The notes under the pieces are model-generated. The model was not told where the DNA came from and did not search any database. It saw nothing but the letters and a program-made list of their open reading frames with translations. Positions 7,936 through 17,346 of a stretch of 43,675 nucleotides of DNA are shown in pieces. Position 1 is the first letter of the stretch. Every line of letters begins with the position of its first letter. The stretch is from Vibrio scophthalmi LMG 19158 (GTDB taxonomy: Bacteria; Pseudomonadota; Gammaproteobacteria; Enterobacterales; Vibrionaceae), in contig NZ_AFWE01000072.1 of the NCBI RefSeq assembly GCF_000222585.1, positions 1 through 43,675 on the forward strand, given 5' to 3'. A program made the position numbers and the translations under genes.

Positions 7936-8805
7936 TTACGCTCCTAGTAGAAAACGGTAGTAGCCATGGAGGATCTGCTCCCCCCATAACATGGCGATCC
8001 AACCAGCAATGGCTAAGTAAGGACCAAATGGAAACGCTTTATCAATGCCTTTGCTCTGTAGACGTAATTGAATAAGACCAAACACCAATCCCACCAAAGA
8101 TGAGACTAAGATGATCATCGGCAGGTACTGCCAGCCAAGCCAGGCGCCTAGCGCGGCAAGCAATTTAAAATCACCGTAACCCATACCTTCTTTTTTGGTG
8201 ATGAGTTTGAAAGCCCAGTAGACACTCCATAGGCACAAATAGCCTGCCATGGCGCCAATGACCGAATCTTGCAAGCTCACTGGACTGATGCCAAACAGGG
8301 CTAAGGCAATGCCGCTCCACATTAGTGGTAGAGTCAGGCTATCAGGCAGCAACATGGTATCAAGATCGATAAACGTCGCTGCGACTAAAACGAAGGTAAA
8401 AAACAGCAGCGCGATAGTGAAATAACTGGCGGGTAAGGTGGTGGCAACCAGCAAGCACAAGCCTCCCGTGAGCAACTCGATCAGAGGGTAGCGAGCACTG
8501 ATTTTGCTTTGGCAGTTGTGGCATTTGCCTTTTAGCAGTAGCCAGCTGATAACAGGAATGTTATCGATGGCGCGAATCTGGGTATGGCAACTCGGGCAAG
8601 CTGAGCGTGGGACGCTGAGGTTAAATGTCTCTTGTGGAACTTCAATTTTGTATTCGGGAAAACTTTCTGCACAATCGTGACGCCACTCGCGCTCCATCAT
8701 AATCGGTAAGCGGTAGATGACCACATTGAGAAAGCTGCCAACGATAAGACCAAACACCGTCGCAAGAAGTGGGAAGAGCCAAGGGTAATAAACAAACAGT
8801 TCCAT
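7936..8805 (-). CDS. pilD: Type IV prepilin peptidase/N-methylase PilD
   Basis: PilD is a bifunctional inner-membrane aspartic protease. It cleaves type IV prepilin leaders after glycine and methylates the new N-terminal phenylalanine, and it usually also processes type II secretion pseudopilins. From the ATG at 8805 the protein has 289 residues; an in-frame start at 8847 adds 14 unlikely residues. It carries the N-terminal domain with two CxxC pairs (CPSC and CHNC), the catalytic aspartate of [14 protein letters not shown] and the GYGDFKLL motif, and about eight membrane segments. It follows pilC and almost touches coaE. Confidence 0.95.
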   Translation of the reverse strand: MELFVYYPWLFPLLATVFGLIVGSFLNVVIYRLPIMMEREWRHDCAESFPEYKIEVPQETFNLSVPRSACPSCHTQIRAIDNIPVISWLLLKGKCHNCQSKISARYPLIELLTGGLCLLVATTLPASYFTIALLFFTFVLVAATFIDLDTMLLPDSLTLPLMWSGIALALFGISPVSLQDSVIGAMAGYLCLWSVYWAFKLITKKEGMGYGDFKLLAALGAWLGWQYLPMIILVSSLVGLVFGLIQLRLQSKGIDKAFPFGPYLAIAGWIAMLWGEQILHGYYRFLLGA

Positions 8806-8910
8806 AGATAACTCATTAAGTGCTTTAAGGCGATGGCTGATACGCAAGTCGCGTCGAGATCTGTCGTGTAGAGATTTATAGTGACTTGAGTAATTTTATA
8901 AGCTGCTATC

Positions 8911-10134
8911 TTAGCCTATAACGTTCATTAAATTAAATATTGGTAAGTAGATAGCGATAACGAGGCTACCGACCACGATACTGAGAAAAATGATAATGGC
9001 CGGTTCAATGATTTTGCCTAGGTTATCAACGGTGTCATCGATTTCTTTTTCATAGATGGTCGCGATCTTAATCAGCATCTCATCAAGCTTACCTGCCTCT
9101 TCGCCAATCATCAGCATTTGCAATGGCATTTCAGGAAAAGTATCGCTGTCGCGCATGGCGAGATAAAACGGCATGCCTGCTGCGGTATCTTTTAGCACTC
9201 GTTCAAGAGCCGCTTGGTAATAGAGCTGATTGGTGGTTTTTGCGGCTGATTTCAAACAAGACAATATTGGAATGCCAGCTGAAAAGCTGGTGGCCATGGT
9301 GCGACTGAACTTAGCGATTGCCGCCTTACTGATGATTGGGCCGATGAGAGGGAGGCGCAAACTGGTTCGGCTCAAGTAGATCCGGCAGCGAGATGAGCGT
9401 GCTTGAGCCCATTTGCAGAGCAGTAGAGAACTGACCATGCTTATGGCGATCGTTCCGCCCTGTTCACGAGCAAAGTAGGACAGCGATAATACTTGTTGAG
9501 TAAACCAAGGCAGTTCAGCGCCAAAGCTTTGGAACATACTATCAAATTCAGGAATGACGATGGTTAACATCACCCAACTGACGGCCAAAGCGGTGAGTAA
9601 AACGATAGAAGGGTAGATCATTGCTTTGATTACTTTGGCTTTGAGGTGCTCAGATTTTTCACGGTGTTCGGCGATACGGAAAAACACTTGGTTGAGCTGT
9701 CCTGTCGCTTCCCCCGTCGCGACAAGATCGATATAAAGAGAATCAAACTGATGCGTTGCTTTTAAGGCTTGGCTGAGAGGAAGGCCTGCTTCAACTTGGC
9801 TGGTTATCGTTAGGAGTAGGGCGAGCATTCCGGATTTTTTGCTGTTGTCGTTGACCAGTTTGAGCGCTTGAACGAGCGGAATTCCAGTATCGAGAATGGT
9901 GGCTAATTGGCGGGTAAGTAAGGTGATCTCTTTGGGCTTAACCGTTTCGAGTTGGCGCTGAAGCCAAGAAAGTTTGTGTGAGGTTAACTGATTGATGCGG
10001 ATCTTTTGTTGCTTTAATCGCTGACGAACATCGCTCTCACGGAATGCCAAGTATTTACCCGTGACACGCCGACCCACAGAGTTGGTTCCCTTCCAGCGAT
10101 AGATTTTCAACCGGTGCTGTGATTTTTTATTCAT
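8911..10134 (-). CDS. pilC: Type IV pilus inner-membrane platform protein PilC
   Basis: PilC is the polytopic platform that couples the PilB ATPase to pilin assembly. The 407-residue protein has two T2SSF domains of about 120 residues each (one starting LTRQLATILDTGIPLVQAL, the second FSRTMATSFSAGIPILSCL). Three membrane segments include the C-terminal IIEPAIIIFLSIVVGSLVIAIYLPIF. Length is typical. It lies 53 bases downstream of pilB and about 105 upstream of pilD, in the same transcript direction. Confidence 0.95.
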   Translation of the reverse strand: MNKKSQHRLKIYRWKGTNSVGRRVTGKYLAFRESDVRQRLKQQKIRINQLTSHKLSWLQRQLETVKPKEITLLTRQLATILDTGIPLVQALKLVNDNSKKSGMLALLLTITSQVEAGLPLSQALKATHQFDSLYIDLVATGEATGQLNQVFFRIAEHREKSEHLKAKVIKAMIYPSIVLLTALAVSWVMLTIVIPEFDSMFQSFGAELPWFTQQVLSLSYFAREQGGTIAISMVSSLLLCKWAQARSSRCRIYLSRTSLRLPLIGPIISKAAIAKFSRTMATSFSAGIPILSCLKSAAKTTNQLYYQAALERVLKDTAAGMPFYLAMRDSDTFPEMPLQMLMIGEEAGKLDEMLIKIATIYEKEIDDTVDNLGKIIEPAIIIFLSIVVGSLVIAIYLPIFNLMNVIG

Positions 10135-10187
10135 AGTGTTAGAGGTGATTTATTTCAGTTAAGAGGGCCACAGCTTGTCAGAGTCCG

Positions 10188-11870
10188 CTAGCCAAATAGC
10201 AACACGCGTTGTAATTCTTGGCGACTGGTTTTGCCAGCGTTGAGTGCGGCAATACCGGATTGTTGTAAGCTCATCATGCCTTCACTTTTGGCGAGCGCTT
10301 CAATCTCAATTGCAGTCGCGCATTGCAATATCGCTTGTTGCAGTTTGGCGTTTATTGGCAGCACTTCAAACAAGCCTATTCTGCCTTGATAACCCTGATT
10401 ACATTGAGTACAACCGTGCTGATTGGCTTGATACTGCTGATCAGTGACGGGTCCGAGTAAATCGTCCTTAGCATCGATGTTTCGTTTTGCTGGCTCTTTG
10501 CAATACGCGCAGAGTTTTCTGACTAAGCGCTGGGCCATCACCAGCGTCAGTGAGGCGGCAAGATCATAAGTTTTAATCCCCATACTCGCTAAACGAACGA
10601 TGGTGTCAGCTGCGGAGTTGGTGTGCAAAGTGGAAAGAACCAAGTGGCCCGTTTGTGACGCTTTGATCGCAATGTCAGCGGTTTCAACATCACGAATTTC
10701 GCCGACCATAACAATATCTGGATCTTGACGAAGAAAAGATCGCAGTGCGCAAGCGAAGTCGAAGCCGATTTGCGGTTGAATTTGGACTTGATTGATACCG
10801 CTGAGATTGATCTCTACTGGATCTTCTGCGGTGGCAATATTGACTTGCGTCGTGTTAAGAAGATTTAGCCCACTATAGAGTGAGATGGTTTTACCGCTGC
10901 CTGTTGGGCCAGTAAACAATATCAGCCCTTGTGGTTGTTTGAGTGCTTTTAAGTAGTGCTGTTTTTGCTGGTGGCTATAGCCGAGTCGGTCAATATCAAG
11001 CAGGTTGATACCGCTTTCCAATAATCGCAGCACCACCTTTTCACCCCATAAAGTGGGTAGCGTCGAGATTCGCATATCCACGGCGCTATCAGCATTTAGC
11101 TTCACCTTGCTTCTGCCATCTTGCGGTCGTCGACGTTCAGCTATATCTAAGTTGGCTAATATTTTCAACCGTGTGGAGAGGCGGCGGCCAAGTTGAGAAG
11201 CTGGCTGGTGGCTTTCTACGAGTAGTCCGTCGCAGCGTAGGCGAATCCGGTAATGCTTTTCATACGGTTCAAAATGAATATCAGAAGCCCCTTTGCGTAT
11301 CGCCTCGAGTAATATCTGATGAATGTAGCGACTGACGGGGGCGTCATCTAGGCTCAAATCTTCTTCTCGATCAAACTCCTCTTCGCTGACATTCACTAGC
11401 TGTGCCAGTTCGAGGGCATTGATCTCTTTCTTCGCGGTTGTGGTGGATTGAAGGCTTCGGCCATAGAGGGCATAAATGGCCTTCTTGATAGCATTGTAGT
11501 CAGTCACCACTAATTCAATCTGCAATCCAGTCGCAAAACGAAACTCGTCTTCAATCACATCCAGTGTCGGATCGACCACTGCCAGCGTGAGCGTGCCATT
11601 GGTTTTGGCAAGTGGTAATGAAAGGTGTTTTTGGATCAGTGTACTCAACCCCAGTTCTTCACAAACCGTACGATACTCATAGTGAGCAATATTAACCTGT
11701 GGCAGTTTGAATAATTGGCTTACCACAGCGGCTAATTTATCTGCGCTAATGAATTCTAGTATCGACGGATCAAAGCCAGAAGGATGGTTTGAGGTAAAAG
11801 GTGGCTGGCCTACTTGCGTGTGAGCAAGTAGGCCTTGTTGAGAAAGCAGCGTCGCTAAATGATGACTCAT
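10188..11870 (-). CDS. pilB: Type IV pilus assembly ATPase PilB
   Basis: PilB is a cytoplasmic hexameric ATPase that drives pilus extension. From the ATG at 11870 it has 560 residues. This start overlaps the pilA stop by one base (TAATG), which implies translational coupling, whereas the longer in-frame start at 11930 would lie inside pilA. Visible parts are an N-terminal T2SSE_N/MshEN-like domain, the Walker A GPTGSGKT near residue 320, the Walker B region DPDIVMVGEIRD, a His box (HLVLSTLHTN), and a zinc-binding CAYCKE/CTQC pair near the C-terminus. Confidence 0.95.
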   Translation of the reverse strand: MSHHLATLLSQQGLLAHTQVGQPPFTSNHPSGFDPSILEFISADKLAAVVSQLFKLPQVNIAHYEYRTVCEELGLSTLIQKHLSLPLAKTNGTLTLAVVDPTLDVIEDEFRFATGLQIELVVTDYNAIKKAIYALYGRSLQSTTTAKKEINALELAQLVNVSEEEFDREEDLSLDDAPVSRYIHQILLEAIRKGASDIHFEPYEKHYRIRLRCDGLLVESHQPASQLGRRLSTRLKILANLDIAERRRPQDGRSKVKLNADSAVDMRISTLPTLWGEKVVLRLLESGINLLDIDRLGYSHQQKQHYLKALKQPQGLILFTGPTGSGKTISLYSGLNLLNTTQVNIATAEDPVEINLSGINQVQIQPQIGFDFACALRSFLRQDPDIVMVGEIRDVETADIAIKASQTGHLVLSTLHTNSAADTIVRLASMGIKTYDLAASLTLVMAQRLVRKLCAYCKEPAKRNIDAKDDLLGPVTDQQYQANQHGCTQCNQGYQGRIGLFEVLPINAKLQQAILQCATAIEIEALAKSEGMMSLQQSGIAALNAGKTSRQELQRVLLFG

Positions 11871-12328
11871 TAATCTGGACAGTAGGCGCTTTGTGCATTG
11901 CCACCGGCGTCTGTACAACTGGCCGCCCAAGTAATGCCCTGATCGCTGTACGTCGCGCTGAGAATGAACTCTTCCCCAGATTTCACCGGGCCTTTATCGC
12001 TTGTTGCTTGAGCGATCACTTGTATTGCGCCAGAGACATTCGTCGCGGTAACACTGATGTTGTTGATTGCCGCGCTTGGTACATGTCCTGCACTAGTGCT
12101 GCAGTTAGCGGCAAACGTGCTGGTACTTGAGGCTTTTTCCAGTGCGCACATTTCAACGGCTAGCTTTACTGGGGCGGCGATGGTAGGAAACTCCGCCATG
12201 GTCGCTTTCTTGGTGTAGTCTTGATAGGCAGGAACCGCGAACACCGCCAATATAGCGACAATCGCCATGACGACCATTAATTCAATAAGAGTAAAACCGC
12301 GTTGAGAGCGAGTTGACGTATTGTTCAT
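11870..12328 (-). CDS. pilA: Type IV major pilin PilA
   Basis: This is the prepilin subunit of the type IVa pilus. The ATG at 12328 has GGAG six bases upstream and gives 152 residues. The leader MNNTSTRSQRG ends in glycine and is followed by the mature start FTLIELMVVMAIVAILAVFA, with the conserved Glu at mature position 5. The C-terminal half is low in similarity, as usual for pilins, with four cysteines; the last pair (SC...YC) probably forms the disulphide-bonded loop. A longer in-frame frame upstream (to 12496) would bury the leader and is rejected. It is first in pilABCD; no confident promoter was found in 12329-12524. Confidence 0.93.
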   Translation of the reverse strand: MNNTSTRSQRGFTLIELMVVMAIVAILAVFAVPAYQDYTKKATMAEFPTIAAPVKLAVEMCALEKASSTSTFAANCSTSAGHVPSAAINNISVTATNVSGAIQVIAQATSDKGPVKSGEEFILSATYSDQGITWAASCTDAGGNAQSAYCPD

Positions 12329-12516
12329 GTGAAGCTCCATTTTGGTTGTGAGGCAGGCGCTAGATTGGCCGAGTAAATGAACAAAGAGAAATGCAGTGAC
12401 GGGAATTCCGAGCAGCGAAGGCGAGTGTAGACTGGTTGTTACAAGGTGTTTTCGTTCTGTTTTGAAACCCATCGCTATCACTAATGACTTTGCCAAGGTT
12501 ACAAATGGGGTAGGAA

Positions 12517-12550
12517 GAAATAAAAATGCCGCGATGTTACTCGCGGCATT
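12517..12550 (-). terminator. Rho-independent terminator of mutS
   Basis: AATGCCGCGA and TCGCGGCATT form a perfect 10-pair stem with a six-base loop (12525-12550). On the minus strand the stem is followed by TTTTTATTTC. It separates mutS from pilA, both on the minus strand. Confidence 0.88.
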
Positions 12551-12590
12551 GTGGTTATTGATTACTTAGCACTGAATCATGAAAACGATG

Positions 12591-15158
12591 CTATAGCATT
12601 TTCTTTAAACGATAGAGTGCCTCTAATGCTTGGCGTGGTGTTAGATCATCAGGATCGATATTGGCCAGCGCCTCTTCTACTTCGCTCGGTTCAGGAATTA
12701 GGCTGAGTTGGTTGGCAATATCAACCGCACTACTAACAGGCATTGAAGTGTTACTTGCTACACTTAATTGTTCCAATTGGGTCAATTTGGTACGTGCTTG
12801 TTTGATCACCGCTTTAGGTACACCGGCAAGCCCTGCCACGGCGAGACCATACGATTTACTCGCCGCACCTTCTTGAACTGCGTGCATGAAGGCAATACTG
12901 TCGCCATGCTCAACCGCATCTAAATGGACATTGGCAAGATGAGGGATCTGGTTCGGCAACTCAGTGAGTTCAAAGTAGTGCGTGGCAAATAAGGTTAACG
13001 CACCAATTTGCTTGGCAAGAAATTCTGCACTCGCCCACGCAAGTGATAGGCCATCGTAGGTACTGGTACCGCGGCCAATCTCATCCATTAACACTAAACT
13101 GCGTTCAGTCGCGTTGTGCAGGATGTTAGCGGTTTCAGTCATCTCCACCATAAAGGTTGAACGGCCGGAAGCAAGATCATCTGATGCGCCAATACGAGTG
13201 AAAATACGATCAATCAAACCAATCTGAGCACTTTCGGCCGGTACGTAAGAACCGATATGTGCCATCAATGCAATCAAAGCAGTTTGGCGCATGTAAGTTG
13301 ATTTACCCCCCATGTTCGGGCCGGTGACGATCAGCATTTTGCGCGAAGCATTTAGCGCAACAGGGTTAGCGATAAACGGCTCGTCCATCACTTGCTCAAC
13401 CACAGGATGGCGACCGCCGAGAATATTGATCCCCGGTTGTGTGGTTAACGTTGGTCGACAGTAATCTAAGCTATCAGCACGCTCGGCTAAGTTTTGCAGT
13501 ACATCAAGTTGAGAGACTGCCGAGGCCAAGTTTTGTAGCGGCTCTAAATGCGGCATTAAGAGATCAAACAGCTCTTCCCAAAGTTTTTTCTCAATCGATA
13601 GGGCTTTTGATTTTGAACTCAGTACTTTGTCTTCATGCTCTTTTAATTCAGGAATGATATAGCGCTCGGCATTTTTCAGCGTTTGGCGACGTACATAGTG
13701 TGCCGGCACTAGGTGGCTTTGTCCTCGGCTGACTTGAATAAAGAAGCCGTGTACCGCGTTGTAGCCAACTTTGAGTGTCTCAATGCCATGTCGCTCACGC
13801 TCTTCGCGCTCGAGTTTATCGAGGTACTCGGTCGCGCCATCAGCTAAATCACGCCACTCATCAAGCTCAGCGCTATAGCCGGAGGCAATCACGCCGCCTT
13901 CTCGGATCACGACGGGTGGATTTTCTTTAACCGCGCGCTCGAGTAAATCACAAACGTCATCAATCGGTGCGGCGTATTGAGCCAATTTAGCGAGGTAAGG
14001 GTGGTTAAGGTCGTTAATGACGGTAGCCAATTCTGGAAGTTGCTGCATTGCGTGACGCAGACGGGCAAGGTCGCGTGGGCGTGCAGAGCGTAGAGCGAGT
14101 CGTGCGAGAATACGTTCAATATCGCCAATCTGTTTAAGCACAGGCAGTAGATCGCCAAACAGGCTCAAATCTTTAATTTCACTGATCGCATCAAGGCGTT
14201 GATTGAGCGTATCGGCGCAGCGCATTGGCTGGTGTAGCCAACGTTTGAGCATTCGGCTACCCATAGGCGTCGCCGTTTTATCCAGCACTTCAGCGAGAGT
14301 GTTAGTTAAGCCGCCAGCAAGGTTATGAGTGATCTCTAGGTTGCGGCGAGTCGCGGCATCCAGAATCACGGAGTGATCTTGTCGGTCGAAAGTCAGTGAA
14401 CGAATATGTGGCAGCGCCGTACGTTGGGTATCTTTAACGTATTGGATCAAACAGCCTGCGGCACATAAGCCTAATGTGGCATTCTCCACACCAAAGCCAA
14501 CCAAATCGCGCGTACCAAACTGTTGGTTTAACTGCTGCTTCGCCGTATCGATCTCAAATTCCCATACAGGGCGACGTCGATTACCCGTGCGCGAAGCCAT
14601 CAAGTGCACCGCGTCAAAATCTTCCGGGAACAGCAGTTCGCGAGGGGAGGTACGCTGAAGTTCGGCTGCCATTGCTTCTTCAGTTTCTGGCTCGGTTAGC
14701 TGGAAACGGCCAGACGTAATATCGAGTGTCGCATAGCCAAACTTATCATTGTGTTGATAGATAGCGGCAATCAAGTTGTCGACGCGCTCAGACAATAGTG
14801 CTTCATCAGTCACGGTGCCTGGTGTAACGATACGTACCACTTTGCGTTCAACAGGCCCTTTGCTGGTGGCTGGATCGCCAATTTGCTCACAGATAGCAAC
14901 GGATTCACCCAGTTGAACCAGCTTAGCAAGGTAGCCTTCTACGGCATGGTAAGGCACGCCAGCCATTGGAATGGGTTCACCTGCAGAAGCGCCGCGTTTA
15001 GTCAGCGAGATATCCAGTAATTGCGAAGCGCGCTTGGCGTCATCATAAAAAAGCTCATAAAAGTCACCCATACGATAGAACAACATGATCTCAGGATTTT
15101 CGGCTTTCAACTTAAGATATTGCTGCATCATTGGGGTGTGTTTTTGTTCGGCTTTCAC
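12591..15158 (-). CDS. mutS: DNA mismatch repair protein MutS
   Basis: MutS recognises mismatches and small loops, and with MutL and MutH starts repair. The 855-residue protein has the N-terminal mismatch-binding domain with the phenylalanine/glutamate motif inside [13 protein letters not shown], the connector, lever and clamp domains, and the C-terminal ATPase with Walker [14 protein letters not shown] near residue 613 and [20 protein letters not shown]. The start is GTG, with a modest AAGAAG stretch upstream. It is transcribed away from pncC, with its own terminator before pilA. Full length and intact. Confidence 0.97.
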   Translation of the reverse strand: MKAEQKHTPMMQQYLKLKAENPEIMLFYRMGDFYELFYDDAKRASQLLDISLTKRGASAGEPIPMAGVPYHAVEGYLAKLVQLGESVAICEQIGDPATSKGPVERKVVRIVTPGTVTDEALLSERVDNLIAAIYQHNDKFGYATLDITSGRFQLTEPETEEAMAAELQRTSPRELLFPEDFDAVHLMASRTGNRRRPVWEFEIDTAKQQLNQQFGTRDLVGFGVENATLGLCAAGCLIQYVKDTQRTALPHIRSLTFDRQDHSVILDAATRRNLEITHNLAGGLTNTLAEVLDKTATPMGSRMLKRWLHQPMRCADTLNQRLDAISEIKDLSLFGDLLPVLKQIGDIERILARLALRSARPRDLARLRHAMQQLPELATVINDLNHPYLAKLAQYAAPIDDVCDLLERAVKENPPVVIREGGVIASGYSAELDEWRDLADGATEYLDKLEREERERHGIETLKVGYNAVHGFFIQVSRGQSHLVPAHYVRRQTLKNAERYIIPELKEHEDKVLSSKSKALSIEKKLWEELFDLLMPHLEPLQNLASAVSQLDVLQNLAERADSLDYCRPTLTTQPGINILGGRHPVVEQVMDEPFIANPVALNASRKMLIVTGPNMGGKSTYMRQTALIALMAHIGSYVPAESAQIGLIDRIFTRIGASDDLASGRSTFMVEMTETANILHNATERSLVLMDEIGRGTSTYDGLSLAWASAEFLAKQIGALTLFATHYFELTELPNQIPHLANVHLDAVEHGDSIAFMHAVQEGAASKSYGLAVAGLAGVPKAVIKQARTKLTQLEQLSVASNTSMPVSSAVDIANQLSLIPEPSEVEEALANIDPDDLTPRQALEALYRLKKML

Positions 15159-15242
15159 GGCTAACTTCTTTCGTTTATGACAATTGCGGCTTAGGATACG
15201 TCAATCGATCTCAAGCGAAAAGTCACAATCAGGATTTTGAAT

Positions 15243-15731
15243 ATGGAATCACATCAAATATTGAGTACCGAGCTGGGTAGATTACTGGCGAAACATCACC
15301 AAGTGCTTGCTACTGCAGAATCGTGTACAGGCGGTGGTGTTGCCACTGCAGTAACCGACATTGCGGGTAGCTCAGCATGGTTTGATCGAGCATTTATCAC
15401 TTATAGCAATGAAGCTAAGATGGAAATGTTGGCAGTGCACGCCGAAACGTTGCAACAATACGGCGCGGTTAGCGAATCGGTAGTGTTAGAAATGGTGGCT
15501 GGCGCACTTAAGTATTCAAATGCCACCATCGCGGTATCGATCAGCGGAATTGCAGGGCCTGGTGGTGGCAGTGAAGAGAAGCCTGTGGGGACGGTCTGTT
15601 TTGCTTGGGCTGATACCAAGGGTTGGCAAGTGGTCGAAACGGTGTGTTTTGGTGGGGATCGCCATACCGTGCGCTCACAAGCAGTTGAATACGCGTTAAA
15701 AACACTGTGTGACTATTTGGCAGAACATTGA
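15243..15731 (+). CDS. pncC: Nicotinamide-nucleotide amidohydrolase PncC (CinA C-terminal domain family)
   Basis: PncC deamidates nicotinamide mononucleotide to nicotinate mononucleotide, recycling NAD breakdown products. The protein consists of the CinA C-terminal domain only, with ATAESCTGGGVATAVTDIAGSS and VSISGIAGPGGGSEEKPVGTV. I chose the ATG at 15243 because AGGA lies eight bases upstream; a TTG at 15237 would be too close to it. The result is 162 residues, close to E. coli PncC (YgaD). It lies just upstream of recA, a conserved arrangement. Confidence 0.93.
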   Translation: MESHQILSTELGRLLAKHHQVLATAESCTGGGVATAVTDIAGSSAWFDRAFITYSNEAKMEMLAVHAETLQQYGAVSESVVLEMVAGALKYSNATIAVSISGIAGPGGGSEEKPVGTVCFAWADTKGWQVVETVCFGGDRHTVRSQAVEYALKTLCDYLAEH

Positions 15732-15831
15732 TAAAAGTTGAGTCGAAGATCATGATTTCGCGACTACGAGTTTAAAATTGTTGTTAGATCAGTACTCTAT
15801 CGAGCGAAATCAAAAAAAAGTCACACAGCTA

Positions 15832-15859
15832 TAGACACTGTATGAATCAACAGTATAAT
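15832..15859 (+). promoter_or_regulatory. recA promoter with LexA (SOS) box in the spacer
   Basis: TAGACA (15832-15837) and TATAAT (15854-15859) are spaced 16 bases apart. The spacer is exactly a LexA site, CTG-N10-CAG (15838-15853). A repressor bound there would cover the whole promoter. This fits SOS control of recA. Confidence 0.9.
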
Positions 15860-15945
15860 GACACTCATTGACTGTTCAGTGTCACTGGACAGGACTCAAC
15901 AAAAATTTTTATTCATCGGTGATGATGGGTAGTTTGGAGAAAGTG

Positions 15946-16986
15946 ATGGACGAGAACAAACAGAAGGCGCTCGCCGCTGCGCTAGGTCAGATTGAAAAGC
16001 AATTTGGTAAAGGCTCAATCATGCGCCTTGGTGATAACCGTACAATGGATGTTGAAACCATCTCTACTGGTTCACTTTCTCTAGATATCGCATTGGGTGC
16101 TGGTGGCTTACCAATGGGTCGTATCGTTGAAGTTTACGGTCCAGAATCTTCAGGTAAGACGACGTTAACACTAGAACTGATTGCGGCTGCGCAACGTGTA
16201 GGTAAAACCTGTGCGTTTATTGATGCTGAGCACGCACTTGATCCTATCTATGCGAAGAAGCTAGGTGTTGATATCGATGCTCTGTTAGTTTCTCAGCCTG
16301 ATACGGGTGAGCAAGCGCTAGAAATCTGTGATGCACTTGCACGTTCAGGTGCGATTGATGTTTTGGTTGTCGATTCAGTAGCAGCTCTAACACCAAAAGC
16401 AGAAATCGAAGGTGAGATGGGCGACAGCCACATGGGTCTGCAAGCTCGTATGCTTTCTCAAGCGATGCGTAAGCTAACCGGTAACCTTAAGCAGTCAAAC
16501 TGTATGTGTATCTTCATCAACCAAATCCGTATGAAGATTGGTGTGATGTTTGGTAACCCAGAAACCACAACCGGTGGTAACGCGCTGAAATTCTACGCTT
16601 CTGTTCGTCTTGATATCCGTCGTACGGGTTCGATCAAAGATGGTGACGAAGTGGTGGGTAACGAAACACGCATTAAAGTGGTTAAGAACAAGATCGCAGC
16701 ACCATTTAAACAAGCTGAAACACAGATTCTTTACGGCCAAGGCTTTAACCGTGAAGGTGAGTTGGTTGACCTAGGTGTAAAACACAAGCTGATTGAAAAA
16801 GCGGGTGCATGGTACAGCTACAATGGTGACAAAATCGGCCAAGGTAAAGCGAACGCGTGTAAGTACCTAAAAGAGAATACTGAAGCGGCGCAAACCATCG
16901 ATAGCAAACTACGTGAAATGCTATTGACCCCAGCTCAACCAGAAGAGCCAGAAGTTGGCGAAATGCCACAAGAAGAAGAGTTCTAA
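15946..16986 (+). CDS. recA: Recombinase RecA
   Basis: RecA forms filaments on single-stranded DNA, performs strand exchange and triggers LexA self-cleavage. The ATG at 15946 (GGAG about six bases upstream) gives 346 residues starting [20 protein letters not shown]; upstream in-frame residues to 15868 are leader sequence. Motifs include Walker [10 protein letters not shown] near residue 67, the L1 and L2 DNA-binding loops ([40 protein letters not shown]), and an acidic C-terminal tail. It is followed directly by a terminator; recX, often next, is not present here. Confidence 0.98.
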   Translation: MDENKQKALAAALGQIEKQFGKGSIMRLGDNRTMDVETISTGSLSLDIALGAGGLPMGRIVEVYGPESSGKTTLTLELIAAAQRVGKTCAFIDAEHALDPIYAKKLGVDIDALLVSQPDTGEQALEICDALARSGAIDVLVVDSVAALTPKAEIEGEMGDSHMGLQARMLSQAMRKLTGNLKQSNCMCIFINQIRMKIGVMFGNPETTTGGNALKFYASVRLDIRRTGSIKDGDEVVGNETRIKVVKNKIAAPFKQAETQILYGQGFNREGELVDLGVKHKLIEKAGAWYSYNGDKIGQGKANACKYLKENTEAAQTIDSKLREMLLTPAQPEEPEVGEMPQEEEF

Positions 16987-17043
16987 ACCCTTAACAATAA
17001 TCGTTGAGAAAACACAGTTTAGACACTCACTTTAGAGTCATCA

Positions 17044-17071
17044 AAGCCCTGCTCATTGAGTGGGGCTTTTT
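17044..17071 (+). terminator. Rho-independent terminator of recA
   Basis: AAGCCCTGCTC (17044-17054) pairs with GAGTGGGGCTT (17058-17068; two G-T pairs) around a three-base loop, and the T-run 17067-17071 ends it. Confidence 0.85.
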
Positions 17072-17346
17072 GTCACTGGTAGACAAATCATATTCTCGGT
17101 TTACACCGAAAAATCGGTGTGCGTTTTATGACAATCTTTTTAAGATGAAATCCGCACTGAGTTCAGCAAGCGAGAGTATTGAACCTAATAGATTGTTTTA
17201 GTAGCAATTGACGCACTTTTCCCCGTCAGGTCAGAAAAACGCCACAAAAACCCCACAAATAGAGCAATGGCGAAACTAGCATCTAGTGCTTGCTTATGTG
17301 TACAATACAGCAAAATTCTATCTCGACTATTTTCAGGAAGAGCTGC
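17072..17346. other. Gene-free stretch between the recA terminator and alaS
   Basis: No convincing gene is seen here; the short frame at 17004-17201 runs through the terminator and resembles no protein I know. A perfect 7-pair hairpin with an AAAA loop (ACACCGA 17103-17109, TCGGTGT 17114-17120) is followed by GCGTTTTA, so it might act as a weak second terminator. The alaS promoter should lie near 17280-17310; TACAAT at 17301 is a possible -10, but no good -35 matches it. Confidence 0.5.

Noticed and set aside
12460-12500. Sigma-54 promoter for pilA
   Set aside because: A TTGGCA stands on the minus strand, but the -12 GC element is not at the required spacing.
17004-17201. Possible recX remnant or small protein after recA
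   Set aside because: The frame passes through the recA terminator hairpin and has no resemblance to RecX.
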